DNA from: an uncultured Eubacterium sp.
Lineage (GTDB): Bacteria; Bacillota; Clostridia; Lachnospirales; Lachnospiraceae
Assembly: GCA_910579145.1 (NCBI GenBank)
Contig: CAJTTQ010000042.1
Coordinates: forward strand, 1-16,860
Direction of reading: 5' to 3'
DNA length: 16,860 nucleotides
Numbering within the stretch: the stretch's first letter is position 1; each line of letters starts with the position of its first letter. The translations under genes and the position numbers were made by a program. Under the pieces are notes generated by a model. The model was given only the letters and a program-made list of their open reading frames with translations, was not told where the DNA came from and made no database searches. Of the stretch, positions 1 to 8,078 are shown piece after piece.

Positions 1-4
1 GGAG

Positions 5-13
5 TGATATAAG
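5..13 (+). promoter_or_regulatory. Possible extended -10 of the fru operon promoter
   Basis: The first bases contain TGA followed by TATAAG (8-13), which fits an extended -10 element. The matching -35 would lie before the window starts. Transcription would then begin near base 20 and give a leader of about 80 bases before fruR. A small imperfect hairpin (AGGTTGC at 14-20 with GCAAACCT at 29-36) falls at the start of that leader. This is a motif match only. Confidence 0.35.
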
Positions 14-58
14 AGGTTGCCATGCCTCGCAAACCTGCATAAATACTGAATGTGTAGA

Positions 59-83
59 GTTTTGCTCATGGCTAGAACAAAAC
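59..83. promoter_or_regulatory. Inverted repeat upstream of fruR, candidate operator
   Basis: GTTTTG (59-64) and CAAAAC (78-83) form a perfect 6-base inverted repeat with a 13-base gap, directly upstream of the fruR ribosome binding site (GGAGGTGA, 90-97). DeoR-family fructose regulators usually act on their own operon, so this is a reasonable candidate FruR site. That role is inferred from position; no operator consensus was matched. Confidence 0.3.
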
Positions 84-101
84 AATAATGGAGGTGAGGG
101 A

Positions 102-854
102 ATGCTGACGGAAGAGCGGCAGCAGAAGATTCTTGAACTGGTAGAAAAGTATAAAAGCGTCTCCACACAGAATCTGATGGATGAACTGCACATATCGGAA
201 TCGACGGCGAGAAGAGATTTAAACATGCTTGACGAGCAGGGACGGCTCAGCAAAGTGCGGGGCGGGGCGATGATAAAGGACCGTTTGTACCGCACGAAAG
301 ATGATGATGTCCATCTTAGAAAATCCATGAATCAGGAAGAAAAGCGGGCGATTGCCAGATATGCGGCATCTCTCATTGAGGCGGAGGATTTTGTGTATCT
401 GGACGCGGGAACGACGACAGAGCTCATGATAGAATATCTGAGCGAACAGAGGGTCGTATTTGTGACGAACGCCGTCGGTCATGCGAAAAAGCTTTCCGAG
501 GCAGGATATACGACGTATCTGCTCGGCGGGGAGTTTAAGGCGACGACAGAAGCGGTTGTGGGAGATGAGGCAGTCGAGAGTCTGAAAAAGTACAATTTTA
601 CGAAAGGCTTTTTTGGGGCAAACGGCGTCAGCCCGGAGTATGGCTTGAGCACGCCGGATGTGAAGGAGGCGATGGTGAAAAGGACGGCGATGGCAAGCAG
701 CGCCAAACGCTTCGTTCTGTGCGACGCCAGCAAGTTTTCGCAGATCTCGTGCGTGAAATTCGCCGATTTTACGAATGCAGTCATTATAACGACAGAAGTG
801 GATGGAAAAGAATACGCCCGCTTCAAACATATCATGGAGGTGAATCGATCATGA
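102..854 (+). CDS. fruR: DeoR-family regulator of the fructose operon
   Basis: A 250-residue DeoR-family transcription factor, the usual length. Residues about 1-57 form the winged helix-turn-helix: the ERQQKILELV start, the recognition helix in ISESTARRDLNML, and the wing RLSKVRGGAM. Residues about 75-235 form the DeoR C-terminal sensor, a sugar-phosphate isomerase-like fold, with the effector-site stretch YLDAGTTTELM and the later LLGGEF and GANGVS stretches. A ribosome binding site (GGAGGTGA, 90-97) sits 4 bases before the ATG. The stop overlaps the fruK start as ATGA, so the two are translationally coupled. By analogy with FruR of Firmicutes it probably represses the operon and is relieved by fructose 1-phosphate or a related sugar phosphate. 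The symbol rests on context; DeoR proteins are hard to tell apart by sequence alone. Confidence 0.9.
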   Translation: MLTEERQQKILELVEKYKSVSTQNLMDELHISESTARRDLNMLDEQGRLSKVRGGAMIKDRLYRTKDDDVHLRKSMNQEEKRAIARYAASLIEAEDFVYLDAGTTTELMIEYLSEQRVVFVTNAVGHAKKLSEAGYTTYLLGGEFKATTEAVVGDEAVESLKKYNFTKGFFGANGVSPEYGLSTPDVKEAMVKRTAMASSAKRFVLCDASKFSQISCVKFADFTNAVIITTEVDGKEYARFKHIMEVNRS

Positions 855-1762
855 TTTATACGGTAACGTTCAATCCGTCGCTGGATTACATTGTCCGCGT
901 CGATGAGTTCCAGCTGGGACGGGTCAATCGTACGGAAGAAGAGATCATTTACGCGGGAGGTAAAGGCATCAATGTGTCCATTGTGCTGAAAAATCTTGGT
1001 TTTGACAGTACGGCGCTCGGTTTTCTTGCCGGGTTTACCGGGGCGGAAATCCGCAGGCTCATGGAATGCCAGGGAATCCGCGCGGACTTTATCGAAGTGC
1101 CGGAGGGGATTTCCCGCATCAACCTGAAACTCCGTTCCAGAGAGGAAAGTGAAATTAACGGGATGGGGCCGGAGATTCAGGAAAAAGATATTCGAAAACT
1201 GTACGAAAAGCTTGACAGCTTAGAGGATGGAGACGTTCTCGTTCTGGCCGGGAGCATTCCCTCTGTCATGCCGGAATCCATGTATATGGATATTATGAAA
1301 TATCTCGAGAAAAAGAAACTGAGAATCGTGGTGGACGCGACGAGGGACCTGCTCGTCAATGTCCTGCCGTACCACCCGTTTCTAGTAAAACCAAACAATC
1401 ATGAGCTGGGAGAGATTTTTGGCATTGAGCTGACCGGGCGGGATGAAGTGGTGGAGTACGCAAAGAAACTTCAGGAGAGGGGAGCCAGAAATGTCCTTGT
1501 TTCCATGGCAGGAGAAGGAGCGGTGCTTGTGACGGAAGACGGAACGGTTTTCAAGAGCAGCGCGCCGAAGGGAACGGTCGTCAATTCGGTCGGCGCCGGG
1601 GATTCGATGGTGGCGGGATTTCTCGCAGGTTTTCTGGAATCGGGCGATTATAGGAATGCGTTTGAGATGGGACTCTGTACGGGAAGTGCAAGCGCCTTTT
1701 CGGAGCAGCTGGCGACCAGGGAAGAAGTAGAAGCAATCCGCAAGTCACATTCGTTTGAATAG
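851..1762 (+). CDS. fruK: 1-phosphofructokinase
   Basis: A 303-residue PfkB/ribokinase-family sugar kinase, normal length for FruK. It phosphorylates fructose 1-phosphate, the product of FruA, to fructose 1,6-bisphosphate in the cytoplasm using ATP. Visible signatures are the N-terminal TVTFNPSLDY, the substrate-site AGGKGINVS (PfkB motif 1), KPNNHELGE in the middle, and the C-terminal NSVGAGDSMVAGF, whose Asp is the catalytic base. The start at 851 is chosen because it overlaps the fruR stop (ATGA), has GGAGGTGA at 836-843, and begins exactly at the family N-terminus; a longer open frame from 719 would lie inside fruR. LacC tagatose-6-phosphate kinase is the close alternative, but the fructose permease next door favours FruK. 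Confidence 0.95.
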   Translation: MIYTVTFNPSLDYIVRVDEFQLGRVNRTEEEIIYAGGKGINVSIVLKNLGFDSTALGFLAGFTGAEIRRLMECQGIRADFIEVPEGISRINLKLRSREESEINGMGPEIQEKDIRKLYEKLDSLEDGDVLVLAGSIPSVMPESMYMDIMKYLEKKKLRIVVDATRDLLVNVLPYHPFLVKPNNHELGEIFGIELTGRDEVVEYAKKLQERGARNVLVSMAGEGAVLVTEDGTVFKSSAPKGTVVNSVGAGDSMVAGFLAGFLESGDYRNAFEMGLCTGSASAFSEQLATREEVEAIRKSHSFE

Positions 1763-1777
1763 AAAGGGGGTCTTACT

Positions 1778-3841
1778 ATGAGGATTATTGATCTGCTGGA
1801 CAAAAGAAGCATCCGGTTAGACGGAATGGCGTCCGATAAAAAGGACGCATTGGATAAGATGGTTGAACTCATGGCGGCGGGTGGAAAGATCAATGATGTA
1901 GACAAATACCGCGAGGGCGTTTACGCGAGGGAAGAGGAGAGTACGACGGGAATCGGGGATGGCATCGCGATCCCGCACTGCAAATCCGACGCGGTAAAAA
2001 GACCGGGACTGGCGGCGATGGTAGTACCAGACGGAGTGGAGTTTGCATCTCTGGACGGCCAGCCCGTCAATCTGATCTTTCTGATCGCCGCGCCGAACAC
2101 CGAAGATAATGTACATCTGGATGTGCTCAGTAAACTGTCAGTCCTGCTCATGGATGAGACGTTTACGGAAGGGTTAAAAAACGCCGGCAGTGTAGATGAG
2201 TTTTTGCAGGTGATCGATGCCGCGGAGAGCGACCGGGACGAGGAAAAAGAAGAGACGGCTGAGCCGGCAGCAGGGGCAGGGAGCACACAGAAATTCATTG
2301 TTGCCGTGACCGGCTGTCCGACCGGGATCGCCCATACGTACATGGCAGCGGAAGCGCTGGAGAAAAAGGCAAAGGAGCTCGGGTATCAGATCAAGGTGGA
2401 GACGAGGGGCTCCGGCGGCGCGAAAAACGTACTGAGCGCAGAGGAGATCGGGCGTGCCGACGGCATTATCGTGGCGGCAGATACGAAGGTGCCGATGGAG
2501 CGTTTTGCCGGAAAGCGTGTGGTGGTCACGAAGGTGGCGGACGGTATCAATAAGTCTGAGGAACTCATAAACAAAGCGCTGGACGGGTCAGCGCCGGTTT
2601 ATGAAGGCGGCGCGGAGGATAGAGAACAGAGTGATTCCGGGGAAAAAGAGTCGTTCGGACACGCGGCGTATAAACACCTGATGAGCGGCGTTTCCCATAT
2701 GCTTCCGTTTGTGATTGGCGGCGGTATCATGACGGCGATCGCGTTTCTCATTGATACGATATGCGGCTATGGTTCCATCGGCGGCGGAGATTTTGGTTCG
2801 TGTACGCCCCTGTCGGCGCTGTTTAAATACATCGGGGGATTGTCGATGGGTATGATGGTTCCCGTACTGGCGGGATATATCGCCTATTCCATCGCAGACC
2901 GGCCGGGACTTGCGGTCGGATTTGCCGGAGGACTGCTGGCGGCAAATGGAAACGCCATACTGGCGGGATATCCGTTTGCGGCTGCCGGCGAATCCATGGG
3001 AGGGTTTTCAAAGTTTATTGCAGACTTTGCTTTTGTCGGGGAAAATAGCGGAAATACCGTGTCGGGCTTCCTCGGCGGGATCGTAGCGGGTTTTCTGGCA
3101 GGCTTTCTCGTACTTGGCCTGAAGAAAGTGTGTGAAAAACTGCCAGATGCGCTCGATGGCATCAAACCGACGCTCATTTATCCGCTTGTTGGTATTTTCG
3201 CCGTCGGCGTGCTGATGTGCATGATCTTCAATCCGCTGATCGGCCTGGTCAACACCGGACTCAGCAATATGCTGTCTGGTATTTCCGATGCGGGGATGAT
3301 CACCGTGCTGGGACTCATACTCGGCGCGATGATGGCGATCGACATGGGAGGTCCGATCAACAAGGCGGCGTATGTGTTCGGTACCGGAATGCTGGCGACG
3401 GCGACCCAGATGATGAATGAGGGCGCGCAGAGTTCTGATCCGGCGGTGCAGGCGTGCTACATCGCTATGGCATCGATCATGATCGGCGGTATGGTTCCGC
3501 CAGTCGGCATCGCGGCCGCGTGTAAGCTGTTTCCGCACAAATTTACGACGGCAGAGAGAGGTTCCGCCGTTTCCAATATCGTGATGGGATGTTCGTTTAT
3601 AACTGAGGGAGCGATTCCGTTCGCGGCGTCCGACCCATTCCACGTCATTCCGTGTACGATGGTCGGGGCAGGCGTGGCCGGATTTTTATCCGCACTGTTT
3701 CGGTGCACGCTTATGGCACCGCACGGCGGCATATTCGTATTTGCAACAGTCGGCCAGCCGTTCCTCTACATTTTGGCGTGGCTGATCGGTTCGGCAGTAA
3801 CGGCAGTGATGCTTGGATTTATCAAAAAAAATGCGAAGTGA
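1778..3841 (+). CDS. fruA: Fructose-specific PTS permease, EIIABC
   Basis: A 687-residue three-domain membrane permease that imports fructose and phosphorylates it at carbon 1. Residues about 1-148 are EIIA, with phospho-His67 in AIPHCK. An acidic and Ala-rich linker (about 150-170) leads to EIIB (about 172-268), with phospho-Cys180 in VTGCPTGIAHTYMAAE, the fructose-class signature. Residues about 293-680 are the EIIC channel, with hydrophobic segments starting at SGVSHMLPFVIGGG and conserved stretches such as AIDMGGPINKAAY and GGMVPPVGIA. Domain order and length match the fused FruA of Firmicutes, and both phospho-sites are intact. It lies 15 bases after fruK with an AAAGGGGG ribosome binding site, in the same transcript. 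Phosphate comes from the HPr encoded next. Confidence 0.97.
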   Translation: MRIIDLLDKRSIRLDGMASDKKDALDKMVELMAAGGKINDVDKYREGVYAREEESTTGIGDGIAIPHCKSDAVKRPGLAAMVVPDGVEFASLDGQPVNLIFLIAAPNTEDNVHLDVLSKLSVLLMDETFTEGLKNAGSVDEFLQVIDAAESDRDEEKEETAEPAAGAGSTQKFIVAVTGCPTGIAHTYMAAEALEKKAKELGYQIKVETRGSGGAKNVLSAEEIGRADGIIVAADTKVPMERFAGKRVVVTKVADGINKSEELINKALDGSAPVYEGGAEDREQSDSGEKESFGHAAYKHLMSGVSHMLPFVIGGGIMTAIAFLIDTICGYGSIGGGDFGSCTPLSALFKYIGGLSMGMMVPVLAGYIAYSIADRPGLAVGFAGGLLAANGNAILAGYPFAAAGESMGGFSKFIADFAFVGENSGNTVSGFLGGIVAGFLAGFLVLGLKKVCEKLPDALDGIKPTLIYPLVGIFAVGVLMCMIFNPLIGLVNTGLSNMLSGISDAGMITVLGLILGAMMAIDMGGPINKAAYVFGTGMLATATQMMNEGAQSSDPAVQACYIAMASIMIGGMVPPVGIAAACKLFPHKFTTAERGSAVSNIVMGCSFITEGAIPFAASDPFHVIPCTMVGAGVAGFLSALFRCTLMAPHGGIFVFATVGQPFLYILAWLIGSAVTAVMLGFIKKNAK

Positions 3842-3846
3842 AACAA

Positions 3847-3893
3847 CCGGGCAGGCGGCGGAGATCAGAGTGAATGAGGCGCCGCAGAACCGG
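3847..3893 (+). other. Intercistronic stem-loop between fruA and ptsH
   Basis: In the 91-base gap between fruA and ptsH, GCGGCG (3855-3860) pairs with CGCCGC (3880-3885). An outer CCGG (3847-3850) can pair with CCGG (3890-3893) across small internal loops. What follows is AT-rich but not a T tract, so it does not look like an intrinsic terminator. It could act as an mRNA stability or processing element separating fruA from the general PTS genes. Only the pairing is seen; the role is inferred. Confidence 0.5.
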
Positions 3894-3932
3894 TAATAAT
3901 AAAAAATGAAAAAAGAAAGCGAGGAAGAAAAA

Positions 3933-4190
3933 ATGAAAGAGTTTACTTATGTGATCACGGATGAGCAGGGCATTCACGCAAGACCGGCAGGATTGTTTGT
4001 CAAGGAGGCAGCAGCGTGTGAGTGCAGCGTAAAGATCGGCAAGGGTGGAAAAGAAGTCGATGCCAAAAGAATACTTGGCGTGATGAGCCTCGGCGTAAAA
4101 AAGGGCGAGGAGATCACGCTGAAAACAGAAGGAGCAGACGAAGAGGCAGCGATGGAGAAGCTCAGTGCGTTTTTGAAAGACAATCTGTAA
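3933..4190 (+). CDS. ptsH: HPr phosphocarrier protein with Arg at the Ser46 position
   Basis: An 85-residue HPr, normal length, that carries phosphate from Enzyme I to the EIIA domains. The active site IHARPAG gives phospho-His15 and Arg17 with the start at 3933. That start fits the family N-terminus (MKEFTYVIT) and has GAGGAAG upstream; a start at 3906 would add nine charged residues not found in the family. The conserved block after the regulatory site, GVMSLGVKKGEEI, is present, but the position of Ser46 (KSIMGVMSLG in Bacillus subtilis) is Arg here: DAKRILGVMSLG. HPr kinase could not phosphorylate this residue, so this HPr should not serve as a CcpA co-repressor in the classical way, although it should still transfer phosphate. 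It is probably a transport-dedicated HPr of the fru operon, with another HPr elsewhere in the genome. Confidence 0.95.
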   Translation: MKEFTYVITDEQGIHARPAGLFVKEAAACECSVKIGKGGKEVDAKRILGVMSLGVKKGEEITLKTEGADEEAAMEKLSAFLKDNL

Positions 4191-4205
4191 ACGGAGGCGG
4201 TATGG

Positions 4206-5828
4206 ATGAAGGTATTGGAAGGTAAGAGTGTTTACGGAGGCATAGCAATAGGAAAAATCTCGATCTTTGCCAAAGGAGACCGACAGGTAAAGCGGACTTC
4301 CATCGAGGATGCAGCGGCAGAGATCAAACGTTTTGACGAGGCGAAGGAACAGGCAAAAGAGCAGCTGCAGGGACTTTATGAAAAAGCGCTCCAGGAGGTC
4401 GGAGAGGTCAACGCCATGATCTTTGACGTGCACCAGATGATGTTAGACGATCTGGATTATGTGGAATCCGTTACCAATATCATCGAGACACAGAAAGTAA
4501 ATGCGGAGTTTGCCGTGGCGACGACCGGAGACAATCTTTCACAGGTGTTTGCGTCAATGGATGACGCGTATATGAAAGAGAGGGCGGCTGATGTCAAGGA
4601 CATATCGAACCGTGTCATCCGGATCCTCCAGGGCAGGGAGGCGGACGGTCTTGACAGTGACGAACCGGTCATACTGGTGGCGGAAGATCTGGCGCCGAGC
4701 GAGACGGTCCAGCTCGATAAAAGCAAGGTGCTGTCCTTTGTGACAAGGCTCGGCTCCACGAATTCCCATACGGCGATCCTCGCCCGCACGATGAATATTC
4801 CGGCTCTGATCGGGGTGGACTATTCGGAAGAAATGAATGGGAAAATGGCGGTTGTCGATGGGTTTGAGGGAAAGATCTTCGTAGAACCCGATGAGAATAC
4901 GCTGCGGGAGTACCAGGGCCGCAAGCAGGAGGAGGACGACAAGAAAAAACTTCTCCAGGAACTCAAAGGAAAAGAGACCGTCACACTGGACGGCAGGAAG
5001 ATCAATTTATACGCCAATATCGGAGGCGTGTCGGATGTGGCCGGCGTGCTGGCAAAAGATGCCGGCGGGATCGGACTGTTCCGCAGTGAGTTCCTCTATC
5101 TGGAATCGGATACATACCCGACCGAAGAGGAGCAGTTCAAGGCGTACCGCACAGTTGCCGAGACGATGGCGGGAAAGAAGGTCATCATCCGCACGCTGGA
5201 TATCGGCGCGGATAAGCAGGTGGATTATTTTGATCTGGGTAAGGAGGATAATCCGGCGATGGGATACCGCGCGATCCGCATCTGCCTGAACGAGCCTGAC
5301 ATTTTTAAAACCCAGCTGCGCGCGATCTACCGGGCCAGTCATTACGGAACGATATCCATCATGTTCCCGATGATCATCTCTGTCAGTGAGGTAAGACAGA
5401 TCAAAGATATCACCGAAGAGATAAAGAAGGAGCTGGACGCGCAGGGGATCCCATATGGCGAGGTAGAGCTTGGCATCATGATCGAGACGCCGGCGGCTGT
5501 CATGATCAGCGATCTTTTGGCAAAGGAAGTGGATTTTTTCAGTATTGGAACCAATGACCTGACCCAGTATACACTGGCGATCGACAGACAGAACCCGAAA
5601 CTCGATGCGATCTATGATTCCCACCACGAGGCAGTTCTGCGGATGCTGCAGATGGTCGTGGACAACGGTCATAAAGAGGGATGCTGGGTCGGAATCTGCG
5701 GGGAACTGGGGGCGGATACGACGCTCACGGAGACGTTCCTCCGCATGGGATTTGACGAGCTGTCCGTGACGCCTTCGATGGTACTGAAAGTCAGAGAGGT
5801 GATCCGCCAGATCGACCTGTCGCAGTAA
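4206..5828 (+). CDS. ptsI: PTS Enzyme I (PEP-protein phosphotransferase)
   Basis: A 540-residue Enzyme I, slightly shorter than typical (about 570). It autophosphorylates from phosphoenolpyruvate and passes phosphate to HPr in the cytoplasm. Residues about 1-225 hold the N-terminal HPr-binding helical domain and the phosphohistidine domain, with His188 in GSTNSHTAILAR. Residues about 250-535 are the PEP-binding TIM barrel, with GIGLFRSEFLY, DIGADKQ, MIETPAA, the FFSIGTNDLTQY signature and the catalytic Cys498 in GICGELGAD. All key residues are present. It begins 15 bases after ptsH, with GGAGG just upstream, and is the last gene before a terminator, so EI and HPr are made together with the fructose permease. 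Confidence 0.97.
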   Translation: MKVLEGKSVYGGIAIGKISIFAKGDRQVKRTSIEDAAAEIKRFDEAKEQAKEQLQGLYEKALQEVGEVNAMIFDVHQMMLDDLDYVESVTNIIETQKVNAEFAVATTGDNLSQVFASMDDAYMKERAADVKDISNRVIRILQGREADGLDSDEPVILVAEDLAPSETVQLDKSKVLSFVTRLGSTNSHTAILARTMNIPALIGVDYSEEMNGKMAVVDGFEGKIFVEPDENTLREYQGRKQEEDDKKKLLQELKGKETVTLDGRKINLYANIGGVSDVAGVLAKDAGGIGLFRSEFLYLESDTYPTEEEQFKAYRTVAETMAGKKVIIRTLDIGADKQVDYFDLGKEDNPAMGYRAIRICLNEPDIFKTQLRAIYRASHYGTISIMFPMIISVSEVRQIKDITEEIKKELDAQGIPYGEVELGIMIETPAAVMISDLLAKEVDFFSIGTNDLTQYTLAIDRQNPKLDAIYDSHHEAVLRMLQMVVDNGHKEGCWVGICGELGADTTLTETFLRMGFDELSVTPSMVLKVREVIRQIDLSQ

Positions 5829-5858
5829 ATGCGCGAAAAGGATGAAAAAGACAGATCA

Positions 5859-5912
5859 GCAGAAGCCCGTTTCTGTATGGAGAGGTTCATGCAGAGGCGG
5901 GTTTGCATTTTT
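5859..5912 (+). terminator. Rho-independent terminator of the fru-pts operon
   Basis: A long stem-loop starts 31 bases after the ptsI stop: GCAGAAGCCCG on the 5' side pairs with CGGGTTTGC on the 3' side, with TCTGTATG pairing to CATGCAGA further in through G-U pairs and one bulge. A short T run (5908-5912) follows. It separates the fructose operon from the promoter at 5934. Confidence 0.8.
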
Positions 5913-5933
5913 AAAACTTTTAAAATAAAAGTG

Positions 5934-5962
5934 TTGACACGGTCAGATATTGTTATTATAAT
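5934..5962 (+). promoter_or_regulatory. Consensus SigA promoter of the sorE-like/mtlA operon
   Basis: TTGACA (5934-5939) and TATAAT (5957-5962) are separated by exactly 17 bases, a perfect match to the vegetative sigma factor consensus. The -10 lies inside a 12-base perfect palindrome (TTATTATAATAA, 5953-5964). Downstream, TGAAA repeats (5975-5984) and two copies of ACTGTT (5970-5975 and 6011-6016) lie in the leader and could be DeoR-family operator elements. A promoter this strong must be held down by a repressor if the operon is inducible. Confidence 0.85.
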
Positions 5963-6018
5963 AATAAAAACTGTTGAAATGAAAGTAATGAATTTGATTT
6001 TAGAAAGGAGACTGTTCA

Positions 6019-7281
6019 ATGAAAACAAAAGCAGTAAGACTTCACGGAGCAAATGACCTGAGGATTGATGAATTTGAATTACCGGAGATCAAGGAGGATG
6101 AAATCCTGGTCAAGGTGGTGTCCGACAGTATTTGTATGTCCACGTACAAGTGCGCGATTCTCGGGACGGAGCACAAACGGGTTCATGACGATGTGGCGGA
6201 ACATCCGGCGATCATGGGACATGAATTTGCCGGCGATATCGTAAAAGTCGGGGCGGCGCATCAGGACAAATTCAAGCCGGGCATGAAATTTACATTACAG
6301 CCTGCCCTGAATTATAAGGGAACGATGTGGAGCCCGGGATATTCGTATGAGTTTTTTGGCGGAGACTGTACGTACTGCATTATTCCGGCCGAGGTGATGG
6401 AACTTGGATGCCTGCTGGAGTACAAGGGCCGCGCGTATTATGAAGCTTCTCTGGCAGAGCCGATGTCATGCAGTATCGGGGCGTTTAACGCTGCCTATCA
6501 CACGAAGATGGGCGTTTACCATCACGAGATGGGCATTAAAGAGGGAGGAAAGCTGGCGATCATGGCCGGCGCCGGCCCGATGGGACTCGGGGCCCTGACG
6601 TATGCGCTTCACAGAGACGTTCGGCCTTCGATGGTCGTTGTCACGGACGTCAATGAAGAAAGACTGAGACGTGCGGAGGAATTATTCCCGGTAGAGGAGG
6701 CAAAGGCGGATGGAATCGAACTTCATTTTGTCAATACCGGTAAGATGGAGGATCCGGTTGCAGGACTCCGGGAGATAACGGGAGGCACAGGATTTGACGA
6801 CGTACTATGTTATGCACCGGTTGGGGCAGTCGTGGAGCAGAGCAGCGGCGTACTGGGAAGGGACGGCTGTCTGAATTTCTTTGCCGGACCGACCGATACC
6901 CAGTTTTCGGCGAAGCTGAATTTCTATGACGTGCACTACAATTCGACGCATGTGATGGGGACGACGGGCGGAAATACGGCAGATATGATAGAATCCCTGG
7001 AGCTGACAGCGGCAAAACGCATCAATCCGGCAGTTATGGTGACGCACGTCGGCGGTCTGGACGCCGCTGCGGACACGACATTGAACCTGCCGAACATTCC
7101 GGGCGGAAAGAAATTGATCTATACACATCTGAACATGCCTTTGACGGCGCTGGAGGATTTCCGCGCGAAGGGGGCAGAGGATCCGCGTTATACGGCGCTG
7201 GCGGATATTCTGGATGCGAATAAGGGACTGTGGTGTCCAGAGGCAGAAGAGTATCTGCTCCGTCATTTTGTAGAGGACTGA
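6019..7281 (+). CDS. L-sorbose-1-phosphate reductase/YggP-like zinc dehydrogenase
   Basis: A 420-residue medium-chain dehydrogenase/reductase. The N-terminal GroES-like catalytic domain shows SDSICMSTYK (zinc-ligand Cys) and IMGHEFAGDIV (His-Glu). The Rossmann domain carries the NAD(P)-binding stretch GAGPMGLGALTYAL, followed by MVVVTDVNEERL. The long conserved stretch around CLNFFAGPTDTQFSAKLNFYDVHY matches my memory of Klebsiella SorE and Escherichia coli YggP. SorE interconverts L-sorbose 1-phosphate and D-glucitol 6-phosphate; the substrate here is unproven. The AGAAAGGAG ribosome binding site (6002-6010) fits the start. The stop overlaps the next start (TGATG), and the DeoR regulator and mannitol-type permease downstream imply that it oxidises or reduces the phosphorylated sugar or hexitol they import. 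It takes the place usually held by mtlD. Confidence 0.85.
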   Translation: MKTKAVRLHGANDLRIDEFELPEIKEDEILVKVVSDSICMSTYKCAILGTEHKRVHDDVAEHPAIMGHEFAGDIVKVGAAHQDKFKPGMKFTLQPALNYKGTMWSPGYSYEFFGGDCTYCIIPAEVMELGCLLEYKGRAYYEASLAEPMSCSIGAFNAAYHTKMGVYHHEMGIKEGGKLAIMAGAGPMGLGALTYALHRDVRPSMVVVTDVNEERLRRAEELFPVEEAKADGIELHFVNTGKMEDPVAGLREITGGTGFDDVLCYAPVGAVVEQSSGVLGRDGCLNFFAGPTDTQFSAKLNFYDVHYNSTHVMGTTGGNTADMIESLELTAAKRINPAVMVTHVGGLDAAADTTLNLPNIPGGKKLIYTHLNMPLTALEDFRAKGAEDPRYTALADILDANKGLWCPEAEEYLLRHFVED

Positions 7282-8048
7282 TGATTATGGATTCGATGGA
7301 ACAGCGCAGAAATTCCATTGTGGATTTCGTCAATGATAAAGGAAAGATCACTTTTGCGCAGCTGGAAAAGCAGTTTTCCAGCGTGTCTCCGATGACGTTG
7401 CGGACCGATCTGAAATCGCTCGACGAGGCGAAGAAGATCGTCCGCATCCACGGAGGTGCGAAATCAGTGGAGGTAGTTCTGGGAACGGACGATTACATAG
7501 GAAGGCGTGCGGTCCGGAATGTTCTGGAAAAGGAAGTCATTGTGGAAAAGGCGGTGCAGTTGATCAAACCGAACACATCCGTGTTTCTGGATTCCGGCAG
7601 TACGACGACAGCGCTTGCCAAAATATGGCCGGACCAGCCAAATTTTATTTTTACAAGCAGCATGACCTGTGTGATGGAACTGGCAAAGCTGAAATCCCCG
7701 ACAGTAGTCGTTTTGGGTGGAGAACTCAATAAATTCAGTATGAGCGTATGCGGGATGCAGGCGGTAGAGATGATCAAGACGTTAAATTTTGATTTATCTT
7801 TTTTGGGAGTGACCAGTTATGCGGCAGACAGCGGATTTTCCTGTGAGGTGATGATGGAGTCTTACCTCAAGCAGGCCGTACTTAGACAATCGGCAGAAAA
7901 AATCGTACTGATGGATTCCTCCAAAACGGATAAAAAAAGTACGTTTCACATCTGCGGCCTCGAGGAGACGGACATGGTCATTTCTGATGAGGGCATTTCC
8001 GGTGATTTTTGCAGCGAGTGTGAAAAGTTTGGGGTAGAGTTACGGTAG
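7281..8048 (+). CDS. DeoR-family regulator of the hexitol-type PTS operon
   Basis: A 255-residue DeoR-family regulator. The N-terminal helix-turn-helix covers about residues 5-60: EQRRNSIVDFVNDKGKITFAQLEKQF, then SPMTLRTDLKSLDE and the wing RIHGGAK. The C-terminal sugar-phosphate sensor shows VFLDSGSTTTALA, FTSSMTCVMELAK, VVLGGELNKFSMSVCG and the closing KIVLMDSSK. It diverges clearly from the fruR product, so it is not a recent copy. The start at 7281 overlaps the previous stop (TGATG), with AGAGG at 7272-7276; an ATG two codons on (7287) is a possible alternative. Lying between the dehydrogenase and the permease, it probably controls this operon in response to a phosphorylated substrate. 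The classical mannitol regulator MtlR has PRD and EII-like domains, so this is a different control logic. Confidence 0.88.
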   Translation: MIMDSMEQRRNSIVDFVNDKGKITFAQLEKQFSSVSPMTLRTDLKSLDEAKKIVRIHGGAKSVEVVLGTDDYIGRRAVRNVLEKEVIVEKAVQLIKPNTSVFLDSGSTTTALAKIWPDQPNFIFTSSMTCVMELAKLKSPTVVVLGGELNKFSMSVCGMQAVEMIKTLNFDLSFLGVTSYAADSGFSCEVMMESYLKQAVLRQSAEKIVLMDSSKTDKKSTFHICGLEETDMVISDEGISGDFCSECEKFGVELR

Positions 8049-8078
8049 TGCGAAAAGAAATATATGGAGTAATGCAGT

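Noticed and set aside
719..850. 44-codon upstream extension of fruK
   Set aside because: It lies entirely inside fruR in another frame; the ATG at 851 has the ribosome binding site and the family N-terminus.
3008..3643. 211-codon minus-strand open frame opposite fruA
   Set aside because: It is rich in Arg and His, as expected for the shadow of a membrane-protein gene, and no family signature is visible.
5829..6056. Open frame of 75 codons between ptsI and the dehydrogenase gene
   Set aside because: It runs through the terminator, the consensus promoter and the ribosome binding site and has an unlikely Ile/Lys-rich composition; it is intergenic DNA.
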